Shown piece after piece: positions 14,110 to 21,337 of a stretch of 21,481 nucleotides of DNA. This stretch comes from an uncultured Clostridia bacterium (GTDB taxonomy: Bacteria; Bacillota; Clostridia; Oscillospirales; CAG-272): assembly GCA_947652805.1 (NCBI GenBank), contig CANTEM010000007.1, forward strand, positions 1 to 21,481, given 5' to 3'. The translations under genes were made by a program, and so were the position numbers. Each line of letters starts with the position of its first letter. Positions within the stretch are counted from its first letter, which is position 1. A model generated the notes under the pieces. The model was not told where the DNA came from, did not search any database, and saw only the letters and a program-made list of their open reading frames with translations.

Positions 14110-14206
14110 AGACAAATTTAGCATACTACGCGGCTCCAGCTAGGGGAGCCTTGGGCAGTACCCCTCTTGGTGCCCCCCGGCAGATTATATAATAAGGAAG
14201 TATCTT

Positions 14207-14998
14207 ATGTTTCATTATAATCATTCCATATGGAAATCAGACGCGTTGGAAATCCCGGGCGTAGCCCACGGGTTTTCTACCAGGGAGGGGGGCGTCAGCA
14301 CCCTGTCTCATACTGCATCTATGAATACGGGATTCTTCCGGGGGGACGATTCAGAAACCGTCGTCGAAAACATCCGCCTCCTTTGCCGGCATGCGGGGCT
14401 TTCCGAGACGGTTGTATGCACCCCGCAGATCCATTCGGATATCATTCGGTATGTGACCCGAGAAAATGTGGGAGAGGGCACCCAGCGGGATGTGCCCTTT
14501 TCCTGCGACGGATTCGTTACAGATCAGCCGGGTGTTACCCTCCTTGTGCGGGTGGCGGACTGCGCCCCTGTGCTCCTTGCAGGAGTAACGGAAGCCGGCG
14601 CGCCCCTGGTAGGCGCTGTCCATGCGGGCTGGCGGGGCACTGCCGCCGGTATCGCTGCAAAGGCGGTCGCCATGCTGCGGGAGATGGGCGCGGCAGAGGT
14701 GCACGCCGCTGTGGGCGCATGCATTCATTCCTGCTGCTATCAGGTCGGCGAGGAATTGCGGGATACGGTGGCAGAGCTGCGGGGCAGAGAGTTTGCCGCT
14801 CGACATGTGACCCGGCGGGACGGCGCGCTGTATGCGGACATTGCCGGAATGAACCGGGAACTGCTTCTGGAAGCAGGCGTCGGAGCGGTGGATGTGTGCG
14901 GGGAATGCACTCGGTGCAATCCAGCGCTGTATCATTCCCACAGAGCCACCGGCGGAGTGCGGGGAACCATGGGTGCCGTAATCGGGATTTTACGCTGA
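14207..14998 (+). CDS. pgeF: PgeF/YfiH family laccase-domain protein
   Basis: The 263-residue protein has the conserved laccase-domain (DUF152, multicopper polyphenol oxidase family) blocks. These are VAHGFSTREGGVS, QIHSD with His76, VADCAPVLL with Cys119 and VGAVHAGWRGT with His139; these three residues form the zinc site. The C-terminal DVCGECTRC and YHSHRATGGVRG are also typical. Family members act on purine nucleosides (phosphorolysis or deamination) or correct peptidoglycan precursor errors in E. coli (PgeF); which applies here cannot be read. AAGGAAG sits 6-7 nt before the ATG. The stop codon is part of a hairpin that abuts the pyr promoter, so the gene is separate from the pyr operon. 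Confidence 0.92.
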   Translation: MFHYNHSIWKSDALEIPGVAHGFSTREGGVSTLSHTASMNTGFFRGDDSETVVENIRLLCRHAGLSETVVCTPQIHSDIIRYVTRENVGEGTQRDVPFSCDGFVTDQPGVTLLVRVADCAPVLLAGVTEAGAPLVGAVHAGWRGTAAGIAAKAVAMLREMGAAEVHAAVGACIHSCCYQVGEELRDTVAELRGREFAARHVTRRDGALYADIAGMNRELLLEAGVGAVDVCGECTRCNPALYHSHRATGGVRGTMGAVIGILR

Positions 14999-15028
14999 GG
15001 AAAATCGCGAAAAGTCCCGATTTTCCTC
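14997..15028 (+). terminator. Hairpin at the end of pgeF
   Basis: A perfect 11-bp stem, GAGGAAAATCG (14997-15007) with CGATTTTCCTC (15018-15028), overlaps the pgeF stop codon. It is followed only by TTG, so termination would be weak. Its 3' arm abuts the -35 box of the pyr promoter. Confidence 0.5.
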
Positions 15029-15057
15029 TTGACAAGTATCCTCCGATATGCTATCCT
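15029..15057 (+). promoter_or_regulatory. SigA promoter of the pyr operon
   Basis: A consensus TTGACA (15029-15034) and TATCCT (15052-15057) are 17 bp apart. It is about 400 bp before pyrC, leaving a long leader. Confidence 0.8.
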
Positions 15058-15065
15058 ATTAAAAG

Positions 15066-15177
15066 AATCTTTAAGCAGGTACAGCGATACCGTCAAGATT
15101 TTTTATATGGAGCATGCCGCAAAGTATTTTGTGGTTTTGTTTTATGCGGGATGATCTTGCCGGGCAAGATCTTTTTT
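15066..15177 (+). promoter_or_regulatory. pyr leader with two terminator-like hairpins (candidate attenuator)
   Basis: The first hairpin pairs AATCTT (15066-15071) with AAGATT (15095-15100), with inner GGTA/TACC, followed by a T run. The second is a strong intrinsic terminator: GATCTTGC (15153-15160), CGG loop, GCAAGATC (15164-15171), then CTTTTTTATT. CAAGAT (15094-15099) could alternatively pair with ATCTTG (15154-15159), disrupting both hairpins. No sequence resembling the known PyrR-binding loop was seen. A terminator between the promoter and pyrC implies readthrough control. Confidence 0.6.
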
Positions 15178-15246
15178 ATTGCAAAAATGTGAGAATATAA
15201 AAAGAATTCCTTAATAATAGAAACTGAGATGAAGCACAAACAAAAA

Positions 15247-15421
15247 AAGGCTCCCTTGTGTAAAGGGAGCTGGCTCCGCATAGCGGAGACTGAGGGATTG
15301 TTATACGATCATTTTGCAGGATAAGCAAATCGGTAGTATGTTTAGACAATCCCCCCGTCACGGCGAAGCCGTGACACTCCCCCAGGAGATTTGCTACGCA
15401 AACTCCAGCACAAGGGGGCTT
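15247..15421 (+). repeat. Structured intergenic repeat, copy E7 (full length, inside the pyr leader)
   Basis: The core is 60 nt (15294-15353), oriented with the operon. Flanking hairpins are CTCCGC-ATA-GCGGAG and GTCACGGC-GAA-GCCGTGAC. The terminal stems are GGCTCCCTT/AAAGGGAGC and CTCCCCCAG...AAGGGGGC with an inner GAGATTTGC/GCAAACTC hairpin. It lies between the leader terminator and the pyrC ribosome site and must be transcribed whenever the operon is on. Confidence 0.87.
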
Positions 15422-15459
15422 AACGTGGGTATTTCAAAATTTTATCAGGAGAAACGGGT

Positions 15460-16737
15460 ATGAAAATTGTATTCAAAGACGCTGCAATGTATCAAAACGG
15501 TCGGATAACTTCCGGTGATCTGTATTTGTCGGACGGTATGGTTTCCGATCCTTTTCTCCGTCCCGATTTTATCGTTGATGCCAGAAAATATTGTATTTTC
15601 CCCGGGTTTGCTGATGTGCATGTACACCTCAGAGAACCCGGATTTTCATATAAAGAAACTATTGCCTCCGGCACTGCCGCCGCAGCCCGGGGCGGCTATA
15701 CCCGGGTGTGCGCTATGCCAAACCTAAATCCGGTGCCGGACAGCCTGGAGCATTTAGAGGAAGAATTATCCGCAATCCGCCAGGATGCAAAAATCCGTGT
15801 GTATCCTTACGGAGCCATTACAGTGGGGCAAAAGGGCGAAACCCTGGCTCCCCTGGAGAAAATGGCGGAGGCAGTTGCCTTTTCAGACGACGGAAAAGGC
15901 GTACAGTCCGGCGACAAGATGGAAGCCGCTATGACCCGTGCGGCAGTCCTTGGCAAAATCATCGCGGCGCACTGCGAGGATGAATCTCTCCTGCATGGCG
16001 GGTACATCCATGAGGGCGTATATGCCGCCGTTCACGGCCACAAGGGCATCTGTTCCCAGTCGGAATGGGGACCCATTCAGCGGGATCTTGCGCTGGCGAA
16101 AAAAACAGGATGTGCATACCATGTCTGCCATATATCCTGCGCTGAGAGCGTGGAGCTGATTCGGCAGGCGAAAGCAGAGGGCGTAAACGTGACCTGTGAG
16201 ACTGCCCCCCATTATCTTACCTTGTGTGATGCAGATTTGCAGGAGGACGGCAGATTTAAAATGAATCCGCCTCTGCGCAGCCGGAAGGATCAGGAAGCAC
16301 TGATTCAGGGCGTTCTGGACGGCACAATTGATATGATTGCCACCGACCATGCACCTCATACGGCAGAAGAAAAAAGCAGGGGGCTTGCGGGCAGTATGAT
16401 GGGTGTAGTAGGCTTGGAAACGGCGTTCCCCGTGCTGTATACCCACCTGGTTCGCCCCGGTATCGTACCACTGGAACGAATCCTGCAAATGCTGTGCGAA
16501 AATCCGTGCAGTCGGTTTGGACTGGGTGAGAGCGGAATCATCCCCGGCGCACCTGCGGATTTCACACTGTTTGATCTGGAACAGTTGTACACAGTAGACC
16601 CCGCATCCTTTTTAACAATGGGACGTGCAACTCCCTTTGCAGGAACAGAAGTGTTCGGACAGTGTTTGCTCACAGTATGTGACGGACGCATCGTGTGGCG
16701 GGACAAGTCCGCTGAAACGATTCCGGCAGATTTATAA
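15460..16737 (+). CDS. pyrC: Dihydroorotase
   Basis: The 425-residue protein is a type I dihydroorotase of the amidohydrolase superfamily, which cyclises carbamoyl aspartate to dihydroorotate. Metal and active-site blocks are DVHVHLREPG (52-61), the central AHCED, HVCHIS, ETAPHYL and ATDHAPH, in the normal order and spacing. Length equals that of Gram-positive enzymes. AGGAG lies about 9 nt before the ATG, and a long leader with a terminator and repeat E7 precedes it. It is the first gene of the pyr operon; pyrK follows 21 bp later. All catalytic residues appear intact. Confidence 0.96.
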   Translation: MKIVFKDAAMYQNGRITSGDLYLSDGMVSDPFLRPDFIVDARKYCIFPGFADVHVHLREPGFSYKETIASGTAAAARGGYTRVCAMPNLNPVPDSLEHLEEELSAIRQDAKIRVYPYGAITVGQKGETLAPLEKMAEAVAFSDDGKGVQSGDKMEAAMTRAAVLGKIIAAHCEDESLLHGGYIHEGVYAAVHGHKGICSQSEWGPIQRDLALAKKTGCAYHVCHISCAESVELIRQAKAEGVNVTCETAPHYLTLCDADLQEDGRFKMNPPLRSRKDQEALIQGVLDGTIDMIATDHAPHTAEEKSRGLAGSMMGVVGLETAFPVLYTHLVRPGIVPLERILQMLCENPCSRFGLGESGIIPGAPADFTLFDLEQLYTVDPASFLTMGRATPFAGTEVFGQCLLTVCDGRIVWRDKSAETIPADL

Positions 16738-16758
16738 TACATAAGGAAAGGATAGCTT

Positions 16759-17499
16759 ATGAAACAAGGCCTTTTTGAAATCAAAGAGAATGTCCGGATT
16801 GCGCCGGATATGTACGAAATGGCGCTTCAGGGCGATATCAGCGCGGTAACCGTGCCGGGGCAGTTTGTCAATATTACTCTGGACGGATTTTATCTGCGCC
16901 GCCCGATTTCCGTGCATGATGTGGACCCGGCGGCAGGGATTCTACGGATCATCTATAAAGCGGTGGGCAAAGGTACGGAGGCAATGGCCTCCATGACCCC
17001 CGGTGGAACGTTGGATGTGCTTACCGGACTGGGCAATGGGTTCGATATACAGCGTGCCGGGAAGAATACGCTGGTAATCGGCGGCGGTGCAGGCGCTCCC
17101 CCTATGTTCTGGACGGCAAAGGCGCTCCGAGACAGCGGCAGAAACGTAACGGCTGTCCTCGGCTTTAATACAGCGGAAGAGGTTATCTTACAGCAGAAAT
17201 TTGAAGCAGCCGGGATCCCGGTGATCATCACCACTGCGGACGGCAGTCTGGGTATAAAAGGCTTTGTCACCGCGGCGCTGGCAGACCTTCCTGCACCGGA
17301 TTATACCTTCTCTTGCGGGCCGGAACCAATGCTGCGGGCTGTATATGACGCGACTGCCTGCGGCGGTCAGTTCAGCTTTGAGGAACGGATGGGCTGCGGA
17401 TTTGGCGCTTGCATGGGATGCAGCTGCGAGACGAAATACGGCGCGAAACGGATCTGTAAGGACGGACCCGTTTTGGAAAAGGAGGAAATTCTGTGGTAA
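16759..17499 (+). CDS. pyrK: Dihydroorotate dehydrogenase B electron-transfer subunit
   Basis: This 246-residue flavo-iron-sulfur protein passes electrons from the PyrD FMN to NAD+. It shows the FAD-binding RRPIS (47-51), the nucleotide loop IGGGAGAPP (107-115), and a C-terminal 2Fe-2S site with Cys213, Cys218, Cys221 and Cys233 in CGFGACMGC and RICKDGP. It overlaps the pyrD start by 7 nt, so the two subunits are translationally coupled, as expected for a PyrD2-PyrK2 complex. AAGGAAAGG precedes the ATG. Confidence 0.96.
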   Translation: MKQGLFEIKENVRIAPDMYEMALQGDISAVTVPGQFVNITLDGFYLRRPISVHDVDPAAGILRIIYKAVGKGTEAMASMTPGGTLDVLTGLGNGFDIQRAGKNTLVIGGGAGAPPMFWTAKALRDSGRNVTAVLGFNTAEEVILQQKFEAAGIPVIITTADGSLGIKGFVTAALADLPAPDYTFSCGPEPMLRAVYDATACGGQFSFEERMGCGFGACMGCSCETKYGAKRICKDGPVLEKEEILW

Positions 17500-18407
17500 A
17501 TCTGCAAACAACACTGTCCGGACTTGTGCTGGACAATCCGGTGATTCCCGCAAGCGGAACCTTCGGATTTGGAGAAGAATTTGCACCTTTGTATGATCTG
17601 AATATTTTAGGCTCCATTTCTATCAAGGGAACAACCCAAAATCCCCGGTTCGGCAACCCCACCCCCCGGATTGCAGAATGCACCGCCGGACTGATCAACT
17701 CTGTGGGACTGCAAAACCCCGGTGTGGAAAAGGTTGTGACACAGGAGCTTCCCCGGCTGGCGACCCATTATAAAAAGCCTGTAATCGCCAATATCAGCGG
17801 TTTTTCCATAGAAGAATATGCAGCGTGCGCCGCACGAATGGATCAGGCAGAGCAGGTGGGGATCATTGAAGTAAACGTAAGCTGTCCCAATGTTCACGGC
17901 GGTGGAATCAGCTTTGGTACGGACCCGGCGGCCGCCGCCGCAGTAACCCGGGCGGTAAAGGCTGTGACGGACAAGCCGGTGTATATCAAGCTCACCCCCA
18001 ACGTAACGGATATCGTGTCTATTGCAAAGGCTTGCGAAGAGGCAGGGGCAGACGGTCTTGCGCTGATCAACACCCTTCTGGGAATGCGGATCGATCTGAA
18101 GCGGAAAAAGCCTGTGATCGCCAATAAAATGGGCGGCTTTTCCGGTCCCGCTATTTTCCCGGTGGCACTGCGAATGGTATATCAGGTGTATGAAGCGGTG
18201 AAAATCCCCATCATCGGCATGGGCGGCGTGTCTACTGCGGACGATGTGATCGAAATGATGCTGGCAGGGGCGTCTGCGGTGCAGGTGGGCGCGGCAAATC
18301 TGGTGAACCCGTGGGCTTGCCGGGATATCATTGAATCTCTGCCCGAGCGGGCGCAGAAGTATGGTATTTCGTCCCTTGCCGAAATCATCGGCGGGGCACA
18401 TATATAA
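17493..18407 (+). CDS. pyrD: Dihydroorotate dehydrogenase B catalytic subunit (class 1B)
   Basis: The 304-residue FMN enzyme oxidises dihydroorotate to orotate. The class 1 catalytic Cys131 lies in NVSCPNVHGGG. FMN-binding segments ASGTFGFG, KLTPNVTDI, GMGGVST and VQVGAAN are present. Presence of PyrK and the Cys catalytic base mark class 1B, using NAD+ as final acceptor. The start is GTG at 17493, overlapping the pyrK stop, with AGGAGG about 7 nt upstream. pyrF begins 14 bp after its stop. Confidence 0.96.
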   Translation: MVNLQTTLSGLVLDNPVIPASGTFGFGEEFAPLYDLNILGSISIKGTTQNPRFGNPTPRIAECTAGLINSVGLQNPGVEKVVTQELPRLATHYKKPVIANISGFSIEEYAACAARMDQAEQVGIIEVNVSCPNVHGGGISFGTDPAAAAAVTRAVKAVTDKPVYIKLTPNVTDIVSIAKACEEAGADGLALINTLLGMRIDLKRKKPVIANKMGGFSGPAIFPVALRMVYQVYEAVKIPIIGMGGVSTADDVIEMMLAGASAVQVGAANLVNPWACRDIIESLPERAQKYGISSLAEIIGGAHI

Positions 18408-18421
18408 ATTTGGAGGATGAA

Positions 18422-19126
18422 ATGGGAAAAGATGTAATTGTTGCGTGCGACTTTGCAAGCGCACAGGCGTATACGGACTTTTTGGATCTGTTTGCGCAGG
18501 AAGAAAGAAGACCTTTTGTAAAAATCGGTATGGAACTGTTTTATGCGGCAGGTCCGGATATTGTCCGCCTGACAAAAGAGCGGGGACATAAAATCTTTTT
18601 GGATCTCAAGCTTCACGATATCCCCAACACAGTGGAAAAAGCCATGGCTGTGCTGGCACATTTGGGGGTGGATATGTGTAACCTTCATGCGGCTGGTGCG
18701 ATTCCCATGATGGAAGGGGCGCTGCGGGGACTTTCCTCTGCCGGAGGAACCCGCCCAATCCTCCTTGCTGTTACCCAGCTTACCTCCACAAGCCAGGAGG
18801 TTATGGAACGGGATATCCGGATCCATGAGCCGGTGGAGCAGGTAGTATGCGCCTATGCAAAAAATGCCCAGACAGCCGGACTGGACGGAGTGGTATGTTC
18901 TCCCCTGGAAGCAGGTATGGTGAAAGAAACCTGCGGCGCCTCCTTCCTGACGGTAACGCCGGGAGTGCGTTTTGCAGACGGAGACAAGGGGGACCAGGCG
19001 CGGGTTACGACCCCGGCGCGGGCGCGGGAAATCGGCAGCGATTACATCGTTGTGGGACGTCCCATTACAGCAGCGGCAGACCCTGTTGCCGCATATAAGC
19101 GCTGTGTAGCAGAATTTTGTATGTAA
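18422..19126 (+). CDS. pyrF: Orotidine 5'-phosphate decarboxylase
   Basis: The 234-residue protein catalyses the last step to UMP. The N-terminal ACDF carries the substrate-binding Asp10. Lys34 lies in VKIGMELF. The catalytic Asp61-Lys63-Asp66 array is in FLDLKLHDIPNT, and the phosphate-binding end is VTPGVR...YIVVGRPIT. This is the short bacterial PyrF (group 1). An in-frame TTG exists at 18410, but the ATG at 18422 has GGAGG at the right distance and starts directly at the first beta strand. pyrE follows closely. Confidence 0.95.
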   Translation: MGKDVIVACDFASAQAYTDFLDLFAQEERRPFVKIGMELFYAAGPDIVRLTKERGHKIFLDLKLHDIPNTVEKAMAVLAHLGVDMCNLHAAGAIPMMEGALRGLSSAGGTRPILLAVTQLTSTSQEVMERDIRIHEPVEQVVCAYAKNAQTAGLDGVVCSPLEAGMVKETCGASFLTVTPGVRFADGDKGDQARVTTPARAREIGSDYIVVGRPITAAADPVAAYKRCVAEFCM

Positions 19127-19149
19127 ATCAGAAAGGAATGGAAATATAT

Positions 19150-19788
19150 ATGAATACAGAAATACAGATTGCGAAAGCTCTTTTGGATATCAAAGCGGTA
19201 TTTTTCCGCCCGGACGAGCCGTTTACCTGGGCGAGCGGGATCAAAAGCCCCGTTTACTGCGACAACAGACTGATCCTCACTGCGCCCGCAGTGCGCACCC
19301 TTGTGGAAACTGCCATTGCCGACGCAGTAAAGACCTATTATCCCCAGGCAGAGGTTCTGATGGGCACCAGCACCGCCGGAATCGCACATGCGGCGATTGC
19401 GGCTCATATGCTGGACATGCCTATGGGATATGTGCGGGGCGGCAACAAAGATCACGGCAGACAGAACCGGATCGAGGGCAGACTGGAAGCCGGACAGAAG
19501 GTAGTGGTCATTGAGGATCTCATTTCCACCGGCGGAAGCGTGATCGACGTAGTGGAAGCTCTCCGGGAAGCCGGCGCACAGGTGCTGGGCGTTGTAAGCA
19601 TCTTTACATACGGTATGCAGAAGGGCTTGGACCGTCTCGCCGCTGCAAATGTGGAGAACCACAGTCTCACCTGCTTTGACGCAGTGGCACAGGCAGCAGG
19701 GGAAAACGGATATATTGCCATGGAAGATATTGCCCGCCTGATCCAGTTCCGGGACAATCCCGCGGACGAAAGCTGGATGCAGAAATAA
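19150..19788 (+). CDS. pyrE: Orotate phosphoribosyltransferase
   Basis: The 212-residue enzyme converts orotate and PRPP to OMP. Visible are FTWASGIKSPVYCDNR (25-40), GTSTAGIAHA, the flexible catalytic loop RGGNKDHGRQNRIEG, and the PRPP motif VVVIEDLISTGGS (118-130). In-frame ATGs at 19117 and 19138 are rejected: the first overlaps pyrF, and the second sits directly against the AAAGGA ribosome site, which is better placed for the ATG at 19150. pyrB starts 24 bp after the stop. Confidence 0.94.
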   Translation: MNTEIQIAKALLDIKAVFFRPDEPFTWASGIKSPVYCDNRLILTAPAVRTLVETAIADAVKTYYPQAEVLMGTSTAGIAHAAIAAHMLDMPMGYVRGGNKDHGRQNRIEGRLEAGQKVVVIEDLISTGGSVIDVVEALREAGAQVLGVVSIFTYGMQKGLDRLAAANVENHSLTCFDAVAQAAGENGYIAMEDIARLIQFRDNPADESWMQK

Positions 19789-19812
19789 AAGGAATACGGA
19801 GAGGTTATTCTA

Positions 19813-20727
19813 ATGAGAAGTCTGATCGGTATATTGGATCTTTCCACAGAAGAGATTGATGGGCTGATCCGGGTTGCAGAGGATATTATCGCAAACCCGG
19901 ACGCATACCGGGAAAAATGCAAGGGCAAAAAACTGGCAACGCTGTTTTTTGAGCCGTCTACCCGTACACGGCTGTCCTTTGAAGCGGCTATGTACGAGCT
20001 TGGAGGAAATGTGCTGGGCTTTTCAGAAGCGACCAGCTCCTCTGTGGCAAAGGGAGAAAGCGTTGCCGACACCATACGGACAGTAAACTGCTATGCGGAT
20101 ATTATCGCCATGCGTCATCCCAAGGAAGGAGCGCCTCTGGTAGCCTCTGCAAAAAGTCAGGTTCCTGTGATCAATGCCGGAGACGGCGGACACAATCACC
20201 CTACCCAGACCCTTACGGATCTGCTCACCATCCACCGGGAAAAGGGACGGCTCTGCGATCTGACCGTAGGATTTTGCGGGGATTTGAAATTCGGCAGAAC
20301 AGTGCATTCTCTGATTGAAGCCCTTTCCCGGTATACTGGCATCCGGATTGTGCTGATTTCCCCGGACGAGCTGCGTTTGCCGGAATATATGCAGAATAAG
20401 TTGGATAGCCTGGACAACGTCACCTTTACGGAGACGAAGGATCTGGAAGCGGCGATTCCCGATTTGGATATTCTGTATATGACCCGGGTCCAGAAGGAGC
20501 GGTTCTTCAACGAAGCGGATTACATCCGTCTCAAAGACAGCTATATCCTCACACCGGAAAAGCTTACCGGTGCAAAAGCGGATCTGTCGATTTTGCATCC
20601 GCTGCCCCGTGTGAATGAAATTTCCGTAGCGGTGGACGATGATCCCCGGGCGTGCTATTTCCGGCAGGCGCTGAACGGTAAATTCATCCGTATGGCGCTG
20701 ATGCTGATGCTTTTGGATATACAATGA
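19813..20727 (+). CDS. pyrB: Aspartate carbamoyltransferase catalytic subunit
   Basis: The 304-residue protein joins carbamoyl phosphate to aspartate. The carbamoyl phosphate site STRTR (49-53) in FFEPSTRTRLSFE, Lys80 in SSSVAKGES, HPTQ (129-132), GDLKFGRTVHS, and the aspartate-binding HPLPRVNEI are all present. The sequence style follows the E. coli PyrB type that assembles with PyrI, and the pyrI gene follows immediately. Its stop lies a few bases upstream of the pyrI ribosome site. Confidence 0.96.
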   Translation: MRSLIGILDLSTEEIDGLIRVAEDIIANPDAYREKCKGKKLATLFFEPSTRTRLSFEAAMYELGGNVLGFSEATSSSVAKGESVADTIRTVNCYADIIAMRHPKEGAPLVASAKSQVPVINAGDGGHNHPTQTLTDLLTIHREKGRLCDLTVGFCGDLKFGRTVHSLIEALSRYTGIRIVLISPDELRLPEYMQNKLDSLDNVTFTETKDLEAAIPDLDILYMTRVQKERFFNEADYIRLKDSYILTPEKLTGAKADLSILHPLPRVNEISVAVDDDPRACYFRQALNGKFIRMALMLMLLDIQ

Positions 20728-20750
20728 AACAGAGAAAGGGGCATACAGAT

Positions 20751-21167
20751 ATGCTGGTCAATCCCATAAAGAACGGAATCGTATTGGATCACATCACCGC
20801 AGGGCGGGGAATGGAGCTCTACCGGATTTTGAAGCTGAACGAGCTGAGTTGTCCCATTGCGATTATCACCAACGCGTGCAGTCTGAAAATGGATCGCAAG
20901 GATATTATCAAAATCGACGGCAATGTGCCGCTGGATCTGGATATCATCGGCTATGTGGATCCGGGCGTGACGGTCAGTACCATACAGGACGGAGACGTGT
21001 GTCAGCGGGTGCATTTGCAGTTGCCCGAGGAGATCACCGGCGTGATCCGGTGCAAAAATCCCCGGTGCATCACTTCCATTGAGCAGGAACTGCCCCACAC
21101 ATTCCGGCTGGACGATCCGGAAAACCGTGTGTACCGCTGTATATACTGCGAATCCAAGGCAAAGTAA
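20751..21167 (+). CDS. pyrI: Aspartate carbamoyltransferase regulatory subunit
   Basis: The 138-residue protein is the zinc-binding allosteric subunit that lets CTP and ATP control PyrB. The N-terminal domain has IKNGIVLDHITAGRG and DRKDIIKID. The C-terminal zinc domain has Cys101 and Cys106 (CKNPRC) with Cys130 and Cys133 (CIYC). An upstream in-frame ATG at 20724 overlaps the pyrB stop (ATGA), but the ATG at 20751 follows GAGAAAGGGG by about 9 nt and matches where family members begin, so it is preferred. It is the last gene of the operon. Confidence 0.94.
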   Translation: MLVNPIKNGIVLDHITAGRGMELYRILKLNELSCPIAIITNACSLKMDRKDIIKIDGNVPLDLDIIGYVDPGVTVSTIQDGDVCQRVHLQLPEEITGVIRCKNPRCITSIEQELPHTFRLDDPENRVYRCIYCESKAK

Positions 21168-21212
21168 ATCTTTCTGTATCATATACCGTATTTTGGCATA
21201 TACTATATCTGT

Positions 21213-21248
21213 ACGGGCAGGTCCCGTGGAACAGAGTCCGCTCTGTTC
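21213..21248 (+). other. Two small hairpins before the pyr terminator
   Basis: ACGGG/CCCGT (21213-21217 and 21223-21227) and GAACAGAG/CTCTGTTC (21229-21236 and 21241-21248) sit directly upstream of the operon terminator, making three adjacent stem-loops. They may stabilise the 3' end or belong to a small RNA released from it. I could not match them to a known RNA family. Confidence 0.4.
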
Positions 21249-21251
21249 AAT

Positions 21252-21300
21252 AAAACCGCCGCAGGCTGCTGACCACGTTGGGGCAGCCCCGGCGGTTTTT
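21252..21300 (+). terminator. Intrinsic terminator of the pyr operon
   Basis: AAAACCGCC (21252-21260) pairs with GGCGGTTTT (21291-21299), with an inner GGCTGC/GCAGCC stem, followed by a T run. It lies about 85 bp past the pyrI stop. Confidence 0.9.
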
Positions 21301-21337
21301 TATGTGGGAGAATATGAAAAGGTTTTTCTGGTTTCCG

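Noticed and set aside
14188..14193. TATAAT as a -10 box for pgeF
   Set aside because: It directly abuts the ribosome site, so a transcript from it would start inside or after the Shine-Dalgarno sequence; the -35 match is poor.
14230..15192. Plus-strand frame overlapping pgeF and the pyr leader
   Set aside because: It is Arg/Gly/Cys-rich frame-shifted translation of pgeF, and it runs through a hairpin and promoter.
15188..15195. TGTGAGAA in the pyr leader as another response-regulator site
   Set aside because: It is a single isolated copy of the reverse-complement motif without the 11-bp tandem partner, so chance is likely.
20724..20750. Start of pyrI at the ATG overlapping the pyrB stop
   Set aside because: The inner ATG has a better ribosome site and matches the usual N-terminus; the overlap start remains a minor alternative.
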